Notes: generated by a model not told the origin, from the letters alone. 32,175 nucleotides of DNA from a candidate division FCPU426 bacterium (GCA_016929575.1 JAFGIQ010000099.1:1-32175); one strand, 5' to 3'. Positions 19,207 through 30,808 are shown, counted from the first letter of the stretch. Numbers and translations: made by a program.

Positions 19207-21845
19207 TAGATAAATCACTGGTCAACCTATGGGCGAAAACAGATAAAAACGATCAATCTCGGTGGCATCCGCTTATCCTCCATATGATGGATGTTGCTGC
19301 AGCAGCAGAGTGTATTCTAGCGCGTGAACCTGAATCTACCCGTGTCAGGATGGCGGCGTGTTTGGGAATGGAGTGGGAAGATGCCCAGCCATGGCTCTTA
19401 CTTATTGCCGCTTGTCATGATTTGGGAAAAGCATGTCCAGGGTTTCAGTGCAAATGGCAAAACATGACAGGGCTTGATTCCGGACGAAATCCGAATACCC
19501 AAATAAACCATGCTTTTGTAAGTCAAATTGCCTTGACTGAACTCCTTCAAAGTAATGGTTGGCCGGAAGAATTGGCAGAGTTGGTGGCGGATGCAGTCGG
19601 ATGTCATCATGGAAACCGGGCTGCACCGACGGAGCTTGATTATTTAATAGGCGATAGGCGTGCCCTGGGCCGATACGATTGGGCAAAAGCACGACAGCGA
19701 CTTGTCGAAGTGCTGCTAGATGTTTTCAAACCTTCTCGGGTTCCTGTCAAAGAAGAACTTTCCGGCTCGGATTTTATGTTGTTGTCTGGACTTGTGAGTT
19801 TTGCTGATTGGATTGGTTCCAATGATGAATGGTTTTCGTTCGGAAGCACCGAAGATTGCAATGACCTAGCGTATTTTTATTCAAAACGGCGAATAGTTGC
19901 CGATGGAGCGTTAGATGCCATTGGTTGGACAGCCAGAACACCGTTATCCACAGAGTTAAAGACGTTCGGACAAGTATTTCGATTTACTCCTCGTCCCTTG
20001 CAACAGTCGGTTGTGGACGCATTGACTTTGTTAAAAGCTCCGGCCATTTTACTGGTCGAAGCTCCCATGGGAGAAGGCAAAACCGAAGCAGCTTTTTATG
20101 CGCACCTGGAATTGCAACGGCGATTCGGGCACAGGGGGTTATATGTCGCATTGCCGACCAAGGCAACTGGAAACGCCATGTTCAAACGGGCTTTAAAATT
20201 TATAACCGATCAAGGCGCAGGCAGGCAGCTTGATATGCAACTGCTGCATGGAGCAACTATGCTTAACGATATATTTAAAAATCTTAGGCTGAATGGCATT
20301 TTCGATCCAGAAAGCGGTGGAGAAGTTCGCGCAGGGGAATGGTTTACGCATAAAAAACGGGCCTTGCTCTCGGAGTATGGCGTAGGAACCGTAGATCAAG
20401 CGCTGCTACCCATTTTGCCTGTGAGGCATAATTTTGTGCGCTTGTGGGGCTTGGCCAACCGGGTTGTGGTTTTTGATGAAATACATGCATACGATGCCTA
20501 TACAGGGACACTATTGATTCATCTGCTGCGCTGGCTCCTGGCGTTGGGGTCATCCGTCGTGCTGCTTTCGGCAACCCTGCCGCCTTCAATCAGACGCAAG
20601 TTGGCGGATGCGGTGAATGCTTCGCTACCGAAGAAAGATAAAAAATACCCCCGCCTGACCGTTTTTCAACCAGGTTCAGTAAGGCAGGTGCATTTCAGGG
20701 CAGACCCAACGCGCCACCGAACCGTGAGCTTGATTGGAATTAAGCCGGAACTAGAAAACATGTATGTGGCGTTGGAGGAGCATCTTGTCAAAGGCGGAAT
20801 GGGGCTGGCGCTGGTAAATACCGTGCAACGAGCGCAGGATTTGTATCGGTCGTACCCAGTGGGTGAACCAGTGGTGTACGAAGGTCAGCGTATTGGTAAA
20901 AAGCTTTTGGATGGGACCGAAGTGTATCTTTTTCATGCACGCTTTCCGGCTGATCGCAGGCAAAAGCGCGAAGATTATGCTTTAAAAGTATTCGGAGAGA
21001 GCGGAGATCGAGTAGGGAGGAAGATTCTTATTGCCACCCAGGTGGTGGAGCAAAGCCTTGATCTGGACTTTGATTTGATCGTAACAGATTTAGCACCCAT
21101 TGACCTTATCCTTCAAAGGGCAGGCCGTTTGTGGCGGCACGCGCGGGATAATCGGCCTTTAAAAGAACCAATCATGATAGTGGCCGGGCTTAGGGGAGAT
21201 GAGCCGCCTTCATTTAAAAAACCATTGTGGTGGGGCAGCGTGTATCACGAGCATTTATTATTGCGTACATGGTGCTTGCTGAAAGGAAAGAAGAATTTGA
21301 TCTTACCCGGTGAGATAGATGTTCTGGTACAAGCTGTATACGAAGAAGCAGTGGATATACCGGAGTTCTTGCAGGAGCGAATGGGGAAAGCAATGGAAAA
21401 TGGAGATGGCGAGACTATCACTATGCGCGGCCAGGCTAACCAGGCAATAATTGGTCTGCCCGACGACGCATCCTGGAACGATCCCGCACGATTCGTTCTT
21501 TATGACGAAGATGAACCGGGTGTGAATCGAGTACTCATGGCTCAAACCCGGCAGGGCGTAAATTCATGTATTGCTATCCCACTATTGCCGGAAGACGGCT
21601 ACGCTTCGGGAGCGATCACGGATAGTGGCCAGGCTAAGCAATGGTTTTTAAAGGCAGTAAGTCTTTCGCGACCAGGGGTGGTCAGCAGACTTCTAACCCA
21701 AGGAGTGCCGGAGGACTGGAAAAAATCGCCCCTTTTGCGTAATTGTTTTCCGCTGGTGCTGGACTCGGAAGGACGTTGGATTGAAGATTTAAAAGTTAAA
21801 CTGGATGATGATCTGGGAATCGTTTATGAGACCAAGGAGGGGTGA
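19203..21845 (+). CDS. cas3: CRISPR-associated helicase/nuclease Cas3, type I-E
   Basis: HD motif ACHDLGKACPGFQCKWQ; helicase motifs APMGEGKTEAAFYA, DEIHAYD, LLSATLPP, QVVEQSLDLDFDLIVTDLAPIDLILQRAGRLWRH. Confidence 0.96.
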   Translation: MIDKSLVNLWAKTDKNDQSRWHPLILHMMDVAAAAECILAREPESTRVRMAACLGMEWEDAQPWLLLIAACHDLGKACPGFQCKWQNMTGLDSGRNPNTQINHAFVSQIALTELLQSNGWPEELAELVADAVGCHHGNRAAPTELDYLIGDRRALGRYDWAKARQRLVEVLLDVFKPSRVPVKEELSGSDFMLLSGLVSFADWIGSNDEWFSFGSTEDCNDLAYFYSKRRIVADGALDAIGWTARTPLSTELKTFGQVFRFTPRPLQQSVVDALTLLKAPAILLVEAPMGEGKTEAAFYAHLELQRRFGHRGLYVALPTKATGNAMFKRALKFITDQGAGRQLDMQLLHGATMLNDIFKNLRLNGIFDPESGGEVRAGEWFTHKKRALLSEYGVGTVDQALLPILPVRHNFVRLWGLANRVVVFDEIHAYDAYTGTLLIHLLRWLLALGSSVVLLSATLPPSIRRKLADAVNASLPKKDKKYPRLTVFQPGSVRQVHFRADPTRHRTVSLIGIKPELENMYVALEEHLVKGGMGLALVNTVQRAQDLYRSYPVGEPVVYEGQRIGKKLLDGTEVYLFHARFPADRRQKREDYALKVFGESGDRVGRKILIATQVVEQSLDLDFDLIVTDLAPIDLILQRAGRLWRHARDNRPLKEPIMIVAGLRGDEPPSFKKPLWWGSVYHEHLLLRTWCLLKGKKNLILPGEIDVLVQAVYEEAVDIPEFLQERMGKAMENGDGETITMRGQANQAIIGLPDDASWNDPARFVLYDEDEPGVNRVLMAQTRQGVNSCIAIPLLPEDGYASGAITDSGQAKQWFLKAVSLSRPGVVSRLLTQGVPEDWKKSPLLRNCFPLVLDSEGRWIEDLKVKLDDDLGIVYETKEG

Positions 21846-23362
21846 TGAGCCGATTCAACTTGATAGATGAAAAGTGGATACCAGTACGAATGCGGGATGG
21901 AACCCGCGATGAACTGGGTATCAAAGACACGCTGCTGCGCTCCAAGGAAATTGCGGGCATCGAGGATCAGTCACCACTTGTGGTAGCAGCCCTGTATCGT
22001 TTTCTGCTCGCGGTACTGTATCGCGCACTAGAAGGGCCGACAGATATAAAAGAGGCCAAAGATCTGTTCAAGGCAGGGTTGTCGGTAAAAAAAATTAAAG
22101 CGTATTTGGAAAAATGGTGGGAACGTTTCTATCTTTTTGATAAAAAATATCCATTTGGGCAAAATCCTAATGTCTCGGAAAGTGAAATCGAACCGTGGAC
22201 CAAACTAACCTCCGAGTATAATGCTTCATCCAACAAAGTGCTTTTTGATCACACCGATGCAAAAGATCCGGGAATAAGAGAGCCAAAAGAATGCGCACGG
22301 TGGCTGCTCTCTACAATGACTTTTTCAATCTCCGGTGGCAGAGGGTATTACCCATCGCCTTCGCCCAATGCCATGATGTGTATTCCACTTGGGGAAAATC
22401 TTCATGAAACGCTCTGTTACAATCTGGTGCACTACCCAAATCGAAAAGTAATGGAAATGGATTCGGCTTTGTGGGAACGAAAACCGAAGTCGTTACCACT
22501 TAAAAAGCCAAAGCAGACAGCATCAGGCTATGCAGACCTATACACTTGGTTGCCCAGAATGGTTCTTTTTGAAGAACACGCTTCGGGTAACGTGGAAAGC
22601 ATGCGGTTTGTTGCTGGGATAGGCTTTGATAATCCATCTGAAAATCCTGATCCCATGCAGCCTTATAAAAATGATGATAAATATGGGCGGATGCCTATTC
22701 AATTCAGAGAAGATAAAGGAACCTGGCGGGATTTTGATTCTCTACTCCCAGATAGCGAAACTCTCGCTCCTTTAACCATTCAGAATGCGCTCCAATTGGC
22801 AGGGAGTAAAACCGAGAGACTACCGAAATCTCTTTTAGTGCTCGGTTTAAGATATTCTCCCCCGAGTGCGAATGTTGATTTCTGGCGCATGGAGCGGTTC
22901 ACATTGCCGGAAGCGCTGGCGAGCGATCGCGTTATTCGGACGGAAATACATCAACTGCTCGAAGAAGCCCAAGAAACGCAAACATCACTTTGGTCGTCTT
23001 GCTGTACTTTTGCCCGACATCTTTTACGTCGAGGAGAGAAAGAACCGGACAATAAGGATGTTAAGGCGTTTGTGAAACAAATACCTATAATAGCTTGGTA
23101 CTGGTCCACCCTTGAAACTCGTTTTCATGAAGTTCTAAGTGCGTACACCCTTGACCGAAATCCTGATGATATCCGTTGCCAGTGGCTGAAATATATCCGG
23201 GATAGCTTGCGGAGTGCTTGGGAACAGCATCGAGCTTCGGTTTCCATGGGGGATGCCTGGGCTATCCGTGCAGTCGTGAAAGCCGAAAAGCCGGTGCGAA
23301 GAAAACTAAAGGAATTGAACGATGAGATATTAAAACTTGAACCACAAAAGGAGGGGGCATGA
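21842..23362 (+). CDS. casA: Type I-E Cascade large subunit Cas8e/Cse1
   Basis: FNLIDEKWIPVRMRDG, position after cas3, size. Confidence 0.95.
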   Translation: MMSRFNLIDEKWIPVRMRDGTRDELGIKDTLLRSKEIAGIEDQSPLVVAALYRFLLAVLYRALEGPTDIKEAKDLFKAGLSVKKIKAYLEKWWERFYLFDKKYPFGQNPNVSESEIEPWTKLTSEYNASSNKVLFDHTDAKDPGIREPKECARWLLSTMTFSISGGRGYYPSPSPNAMMCIPLGENLHETLCYNLVHYPNRKVMEMDSALWERKPKSLPLKKPKQTASGYADLYTWLPRMVLFEEHASGNVESMRFVAGIGFDNPSENPDPMQPYKNDDKYGRMPIQFREDKGTWRDFDSLLPDSETLAPLTIQNALQLAGSKTERLPKSLLVLGLRYSPPSANVDFWRMERFTLPEALASDRVIRTEIHQLLEEAQETQTSLWSSCCTFARHLLRRGEKEPDNKDVKAFVKQIPIIAWYWSTLETRFHEVLSAYTLDRNPDDIRCQWLKYIRDSLRSAWEQHRASVSMGDAWAIRAVVKAEKPVRRKLKELNDEILKLEPQKEGA

Positions 23363-23871
23363 GTGGATTTATTGAATGGCTGGAAAAAATAAATGAGAAG
23401 AATTCAAAGGTTAGGGCTGTCTTGCGGCGCAGTTTGGCCTTTGAACCTGGGGCGTATGTCGAGGCTTACCCGTATGTCGAACCGTTTGTCAAAGGGGAGG
23501 CGAATTCTTTACGAAGAGAGGTTCATTATCTTGTGGCCGGACTTTGGGCAATGCATAAACAGGAAAGCCGAGCAGGAGAATCAATGTCCCTTGGGAGAGC
23601 AAGCGCAATCCATCAAATAGCCAGCGGGTCTACAAGTACGGAACGTCGTTTTATTACCCTGCTTGATGCCGATCATGACCAGTTGCCGCATCGCTTGCGC
23701 CAGATGGTCGCGCTCCTAAAAGAGTATGCGATTGATTTTGAAGCGTTACTAAAAGGCCTTTTAAATTGGAATGACGATCGGAAAAGGACACAGAATGCCT
23801 GGGCGCGTGATTTTTACAAGCACGTTGAAAGTGAACCGGAAACCACCAACACAAAGGAGAAAATAAAATGA
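23359..23871 (+). CDS. casB: Type I-E Cascade small subunit Cas11/Cse2
   Basis: FIEWLEKINEKNSKVRAVLRRSLAFEPG, position between cas8e and cas7e. Confidence 0.92.
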   Translation: MSGFIEWLEKINEKNSKVRAVLRRSLAFEPGAYVEAYPYVEPFVKGEANSLRREVHYLVAGLWAMHKQESRAGESMSLGRASAIHQIASGSTSTERRFITLLDADHDQLPHRLRQMVALLKEYAIDFEALLKGLLNWNDDRKRTQNAWARDFYKHVESEPETTNTKEKIK

Positions 23872-25031
23872 AAAATCTAATCGAAATTCACGCTATACAG
23901 AACTATGCTCCATCAAATTTAAACCGAGATGATACTGGGGCGCCAAAAGATGCTTTGTTCGGCGGCACTCGCCGCGCGCGTATATCCAGCCAATGCTTGA
24001 AACGGGCTGTCAGGCAATATTTTGATGAAAAGAAAAAAGCCGGGTTTTTCAAGCCGGAAGAACTCGAGGTCCGCACCAAACGTGTTTATCAAGCCATAGC
24101 AGAACTGCTCGAAGGAAAAAAGCGTGATAAGGCCGAAGCGCTTGCCAAAGCAGAAATTGCGTTATCTTACGTGAAGTTAAAAGCGGCGGACGAAGATAAG
24201 ACCCAATACTTGCTTTTTCTGGGTCAGAAAGAGATAGCAGATTTAGCCAAATCCATTTATGAATACTGGGATCAGATCGTAGCTGCACCAGAAGATACCA
24301 GCGAGAAGGGGAAAGGAAAAGGGAACAAGAAGAAGGAAGCGGCCAGCGGTGCGCCAAAAGAAGTGCAGGAGAAGATTGCTTCTATTTTTAATGGTGGCAA
24401 GGCCGTAGATCTGGCGCTTTTTGGCCGCATGTTGGCAGATATGCCGGAGAAAAACCAGTATGCAGCTTGTCAGGTTGCGCATGCTATCTCGACCCATGCC
24501 GTGGATCGGGAGTTTGATTTTTATACGGCGGTGGATGATCTTAAACCTGAAGACAATGCAGGGGCGGATATGATCGGAACGATTGAGTTTAACTCAGCTT
24601 GTTTCTATCGGTATGCTGTAGTGGATGTAGAGAAGCTCACGGACAATCTTCAAAAAGATACGGAGCTTGCAAATAAAGGATTGCGTGCTTTTCTGGAAGG
24701 CTTTGTAGTGTCTGAACCAACGGGCAAACAAAATACATTTGCCGCGCATAATGCGCCGGAGTTTGTGGCTATATCTGTGCGGCACAATACGACGCCGCGC
24801 AACCTTGCCAATGCGTTTGAGACAGCTATTCGCTCACGAAAAGACGAATCGTTGACGAAAAAGTCTGTGGAAGAACTTATTAAAAAGGCCAATGCTCTCC
24901 AGAAAGCATTTGGCGGTGATGAAAAAACGTTTGTACTTAATTTGACCGAGGCCAAACTTGAAGGGTTTGGAAATTCAGTTACTTCTTTGCAAGAGCTTTT
25001 AGATAAAAGTCTCGCGGCTGTACAGGGGTGA
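23868..25031 (+). CDS. casC: Type I-E Cas7e/Cse4
   Basis: IEIHAIQNYAPSNLNRDDTGAPKDALFGGTRRARISSQCLKRAVR. Confidence 0.97.
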   Translation: MKNLIEIHAIQNYAPSNLNRDDTGAPKDALFGGTRRARISSQCLKRAVRQYFDEKKKAGFFKPEELEVRTKRVYQAIAELLEGKKRDKAEALAKAEIALSYVKLKAADEDKTQYLLFLGQKEIADLAKSIYEYWDQIVAAPEDTSEKGKGKGNKKKEAASGAPKEVQEKIASIFNGGKAVDLALFGRMLADMPEKNQYAACQVAHAISTHAVDREFDFYTAVDDLKPEDNAGADMIGTIEFNSACFYRYAVVDVEKLTDNLQKDTELANKGLRAFLEGFVVSEPTGKQNTFAAHNAPEFVAISVRHNTTPRNLANAFETAIRSRKDESLTKKSVEELIKKANALQKAFGGDEKTFVLNLTEAKLEGFGNSVTSLQELLDKSLAAVQG

Positions 25032-25034
25032 CCT

Positions 25035-25715
25035 ATGCCAACATTACTAATTCGTTTAGTTGGCCCCATGCAATCCTGGGGAACCACCAGCCGCTTTGAT
25101 CAACGCGATACAGGGAAAGAACCGAGCAAGTCAGGTGTTATTGGACTCTTGGCAGCGGCGTTGGGGATTGACCGCGAAAATTGGACGGAATTGGAACCGC
25201 TCACAAAAATAACCATGGCGGTTCGCCATGACCGGCCTGGTTCACCAAAACGAGATTATCAGACGGCCCAACATATTATCTCGGCGGATCATTCGAAAAG
25301 ACATGAGACCGCAGTTACTTTTCGGGATTATTTGGCCGATGCGGCATTTCTTGTAGGTCTTGAAAGCAAGAATAGATCATTGTTGGAAAGAATTCAAAGC
25401 AGTCTACTCAATCCCGTTTGGCCCTTGGCCTTGGGGCGCAAGTCCTATGTGCCATCGGAGTCTATCTGGATTGAGTGTGGATTGCATGATGCCCCGTTGC
25501 GGAAAAGCATAACTCAATGGCCTTGGATTTCAGCCCTGCGCAAATGGGAGGAATTGCCTGAGAAGCTTTTAGTTTCTTTTGAGTCCGAGGACGGGTCAGG
25601 TGTGCTTAAAATGGATCAACCGCTTTCGTCTTTTGCAGAGCGGCGCTTTGGAGCGCGGTTTGTACGCTCGGAGTGGATTCCTTTCCCCAAGGAGGCGATC
25701 CATGTTTCTGCATAG
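25035..25715 (+). CDS. casD: Type I-E Cas5e
   Basis: LLIRLVGPMQSWGTTSRFDQRDTGKEPSKSGVIGLLAAALGI. Confidence 0.96.
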   Translation: MPTLLIRLVGPMQSWGTTSRFDQRDTGKEPSKSGVIGLLAAALGIDRENWTELEPLTKITMAVRHDRPGSPKRDYQTAQHIISADHSKRHETAVTFRDYLADAAFLVGLESKNRSLLERIQSSLLNPVWPLALGRKSYVPSESIWIECGLHDAPLRKSITQWPWISALRKWEELPEKLLVSFESEDGSGVLKMDQPLSSFAERRFGARFVRSEWIPFPKEAIHVSA

Positions 25716-26382
25716 AATTATTTTAGACCCACGCTGTAAAGAAGTCCGGCGCGATCTTGCTGATCCCTACCAGCTTCACTCTACACTATGCCGTGCTTTC
25801 AGTACACCTGATACGAAATGTTCTGAAGGGGAATTTTTATGGCGGCTTGAACCCGAGAAGAATTCTGACGGAATGCCGCGTATTTTGGTCCAAAGCCGGA
25901 AGCGGGCGGACTGGAAGGGTATAGGTGTGCAGGGTTGGCTGGCCAAAGCCGATCCGGCAATTGATCTTGGTGAACGACTTAAACTTGATTCACTCAAAGT
26001 TGGACAGCGGTATCGGTTCCGGCTTCGGGCTAATCCTTGCATATCACGAAAGGGCAAACGCCTGGGACTGCTCAAACTGCCGGAGCAGGAAGCCTGGATT
26101 GCCCGCAAAGGGCAGCAGCACGGATTTTCATTGCCACAATTTTCGTCCTTTGATCTTTCCGAGGCTTCGCAGCCAAGAATAGATGTGCGGGTTTCTCAGG
26201 AACAAATGATACAAGGGGAACAGCAGTCGGGGAATTTGATTAAACTTTTATCGGTATTGTTTGACGGTGTTCTTACGGTTACCGAACCGGATAAGTTTAT
26301 AAACACACTGCAAACCGGTATCGGACATGGCAAGGCAATGGGGCTTGGGCTTCTTTCAGTAATGCCAATATCGTTTTCATAA
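25702..26382 (+). CDS. casE: Type I-E Cas6e crRNA endoribonuclease
   Basis: MFLHRIILDPRCKEVRRDLADPYQLHSTLCRAF, C-terminal TGIGHGKAMGLGLLSV; start overlaps the casD end. Confidence 0.95.
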   Translation: MFLHRIILDPRCKEVRRDLADPYQLHSTLCRAFSTPDTKCSEGEFLWRLEPEKNSDGMPRILVQSRKRADWKGIGVQGWLAKADPAIDLGERLKLDSLKVGQRYRFRLRANPCISRKGKRLGLLKLPEQEAWIARKGQQHGFSLPQFSSFDLSEASQPRIDVRVSQEQMIQGEQQSGNLIKLLSVLFDGVLTVTEPDKFINTLQTGIGHGKAMGLGLLSVMPISFS

Positions 26383-26392
26383 GATAAAGGGG

Positions 26393-26411
26393 AGGTGGCA
26401 AAATACCACCT
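26393..26411 (+). terminator. Terminator-like hairpin after cas6e
   Basis: aggtgg-caaaata-ccacct stem followed by gcctttt. Confidence 0.4.
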
Positions 26412-26666
26412 GCCTTTTAACGAAATTGAATATTGACAACTTGGGTACAATTTGTACTACACTTGTTGAATGGATAGGTACATTTTGTCCTCCCCCTTTT
26501 GCATCTTCAGTTGTCGACAAACTGTAGACAACTTGTCGACGGTTGGAATCGAAGTGTCCGAAATAATCGGACAGTTGAAAAAAACAAAACATTATGCAAG
26601 AAACCCGGCTATTTTCTGTCTAACCGTGTAGTAAGTCACACTACTACACAAGGGGAACAAAAGCAG

Positions 26667-27775
26667 ATGGTCAATCAATATGCGGAGATGTTGAATCAGA
26701 TTAAGGCTCGAATTCGTCAGGCCCAGACGCGCGCGATGTTTTCCGCGAATGCGGAAATGATCAGGATGTATTGGGATATTGGGCGTATCATTCGCGAACG
26801 GCAACAGCAGAAAGGCTGGGGAGCGGGGGTTATTCCGAGGTTGTCCCGGGATATCAGCAATGAATTACCGGAGGTAAAAGGATTTTCCGAAAGGAATATT
26901 GGAAGAATGATAGCGTTTTATCGGGAATATTCTGATTCGACAGTAATTTTGCCACAGCCTGTGGCAAAATTACTGTCGCGTACAAAAGAGCCACAAGCTG
27001 TGGAAGGTTTTGTGTCAAAGATCCCCTGGGGTCATAATATACTGCTCATGGAAAAGGTGAAAAATATTGCAGATCGGTTTTGGTATATCCGGCAAGTGAT
27101 CGATCAAGGCTGGAGCAGGGATGTCTTGCTGATAATGATAAAAAACCAGGCACACAAACACCAGGGAAAAGCAGTGCATAATTTTAAAATGAAGTTGCCC
27201 CCGGTTCAATCAGACTTGGCAGAGCAGGCGCTGAAAGATCCGTATGTTTTTGACTTCCTTACACTGGAGGAGCCCTTTCATGAGCGGGAATTGGAGACAA
27301 GCCTGATCCGTCATTTGCAAAAGTTCTTATTGGAGTTGGGGCAAGGCTTCGCATTCGTCGGCCGGCAGTATCATGTGGAAATCGGAGATGAGGATTATTA
27401 TATTGACCTGCTCTTTTATCATCTCAAACTTCGCTGTTTCATTGTAATCGAACTGAAAAAGGGAGCCTTCAAACCGGAATATATAGGAAAAATCAATTTC
27501 TACTGTAACATCGTCGATGATCAATTAAAACAAAAAGAAGATAAACAGACCATTGGATTGATTCTCTGTCAGAATAGAAAATCTGTATTGGCTGAATACT
27601 CTTTAAGAGGTGTTGGCAAACCGATTGGTGTTTCAGAATATGAGCTGACCAGGACATTACCAAAAAAATTAAAATCATCACTACCCAGTGTTGAGGATAT
27701 TGAACAGGAATTGAATATTAACCAAGAAACAAAACTTAAAAGAAAGATAAAAATGGCAAATAAAGGGAAATTAAA

Positions 27776-27779
<4 letters not shown>
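26667..27779 (+). CDS. DUF1016/YhcG-like PDDEXK nuclease domain protein embedded in the cas operon
   Basis: N-terminal ARTAMFSANAEMIRMYWDIGRII-type region, IPWGHNILLMEKVK, C-terminal YYIDLLFYHLKLRCFIVIELKKGAFKPEYIGKINFY (D..E-x-K nuclease core); stop overlaps the cas1 GTG. Confidence 0.92.
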
Positions 27780-28994
<1,215 letters not shown>

Positions 28995-29054
28995 TTTGAT
29001 TGGTAAAAATATTTGCTTTTGAAAAAGGTTGGGATTAAAGGGGATTCTAGAAGT

Positions 29055-30120
29055 ACGTTCCCCGCACGAGCGGGGATGAACCGTTTGCCCCTTTCCATAT
29101 TGGCGTTAGTGTAATACGTTCCCCGCACGAGCGGGGATGAACCGCGTGGATTGCTTAATGAACACTTTGAGGCAATACGTTCCCCGCACGAGCGGGGATG
29201 AACCGACATTGCAGATTCTGTTTGTGGTTCAGTTTACACGTTCCCCGCACGAGCGGGGATGAACCGAACGACCAGGTGGATATGACTACGCAGGCACTAC
29301 GTTCCCCGCACGAGCGGGGATGAACCGGTTGACTGAGGATTTTAGTGGAGGAGACAATCACGTTCCCCGCACGAGCGGGGATGAACCGCCTTTGGTCTGT
29401 TTTTGGTTTTATCCCAATAAACGTTCCCCGCACGAGCGGGGATGAACCGCATACTGCCACATTCTTCGGGATTGGGATAGTACGTTCCCCGCACGAGCGG
29501 GGATGAACCGCAATTCTAACCAATCTATAGGAGAACGATTACACGTTCCCCGCACGAGCGGGGATGAACCTTTAAAATCCGCGCTCATACCTCAACCGCC
29601 TTGACGTTCCCCGCACGAGCGGGGATGAACCGTGATTCCTTCGTCACTCCTGTTAGATTTTTAAACGTTCCCCGCACGAGCGGGGATGAACCGCGCCGAT
29701 AATCCTTGCGCGCACTTTTTCTCATACGTTCCCCGCACGAGCGGGGATGAACCGTTTGCGTTGTATATTCCGCACCGATTGCATCAACGTTCCCCGCACG
29801 AGCGGGGATGAACCGTGGTATATGGGCGCGGTGGTGGAGGAAGCGCTACGTTCCCCACACGAGCGGGGATGAACCCACTACGGCCAAGGATTCAGCCGCC
29901 CCCTTTGCACGTTCCCCGCACGAGCGGGGATGAACCGAGATGACGCGGGTTAACGTGACAGGGTGGAATACGTTCCCCGCACGAGCGGGGATGAACCGTG
30001 CGGGAGTGTGGAAATCGCTGGATAGGACTAACGTTCCCCGCACGAGCGGGGATGAACCGCAATACGGCATTTACCGTCTGGCTGCCAGAATACGTTCCCC
30101 GCACGAGCGGGGGTGTTTCT
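29055..30120 (+). CRISPR. Type I-E CRISPR array, 18 repeats / 17 spacers, repeat acgttccccgcacgagcggggatgaaccg (29 nt), spacers 32 nt, period 61
   Basis: Repeats begin at 29055 + 61k for k=0..17; the last copy (30092-30120) has a degenerate 3' end, placing the leader on the cas2 side. Confidence 0.99.
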
Positions 30121-30238
30121 GTGGAACAAGCAAGGGCCTATTGTGGCATAAATATATTTACGCATATGCAATTAATACCATGAGTGAATAGTCTGACTGT
30201 GTAGGGGGATAATCCTGCACAGAGGAGGAAGAAAAGGC

Positions 30239-30808
30239 ATGGCAACAAGCATTGGCGATAATCTGATCCCGTCCCATGGAGGCTACCGCAAGCTGCGAAG
30301 TTTTCAAGCTGCGCAACTGGTTTACGACGGCACCGTGATTTTTTGCGATCGTTTTGTGAATAAGCGTTCGCGCACTCATGACCAAATGGTCCAAGCAGCC
30401 CGCAGCGGAGTGCAAAACATTGCCGAAGGAAGCATGGCCTCGGCTACTTCTAAAAAGACTGAATTGAAACTGACCGGTGTGGCCAGGGCCAGCCTGGAGG
30501 AATTGCTCCTTGATTATGAGGATTTTTTGCGGCAGGGAGGATTGCCGCGCTGGGAAAAAGATTCAGCCCAGGCACTTGCGGTTAGAAAAAAGTATTTGTC
30601 CGACCAGTCCGGCACGTCTGACCAGTCGGACAAATATTGTTTAAAAACAGCCTCGGCCGAAGTGGCAGCAAATACGCTGATCTGCCTGATCAACCAGGCG
30701 AGTTTTCTATTGGGGCGCCAAATAAAATACCTGGAAGAGCATTTTTTAAAGGAAGGCGGATTTACAGAGAGGCTATACAGCATGCGGCAAAGCTATAGGC
30801 GGAAATAG
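30239..30808 (+). CDS. Four-helix-bundle protein (23S rRNA IVS-type family), copy 1
   Basis: RSRTHDQMVQAARSGVQNIAEGSMASATSKKTELKLTGVARASLEELLLDYEDFLRQ, NTLICLINQASFLL. Confidence 0.9.
   Translation: MATSIGDNLIPSHGGYRKLRSFQAAQLVYDGTVIFCDRFVNKRSRTHDQMVQAARSGVQNIAEGSMASATSKKTELKLTGVARASLEELLLDYEDFLRQGGLPRWEKDSAQALAVRKKYLSDQSGTSDQSDKYCLKTASAEVAANTLICLINQASFLLGRQIKYLEEHFLKEGGFTERLYSMRQSYRRK

Noticed and set aside
28995-29054. IHF-site search in the 60-nt leader before the array
   Set aside because: Only a partial AATCAA match on the reverse strand without the TTR half; not enough to call a site.
29940-30191. Forward ORFs 29940-30191 and 29998-30183
   Set aside because: They run through CRISPR repeats and spacers; not genes.
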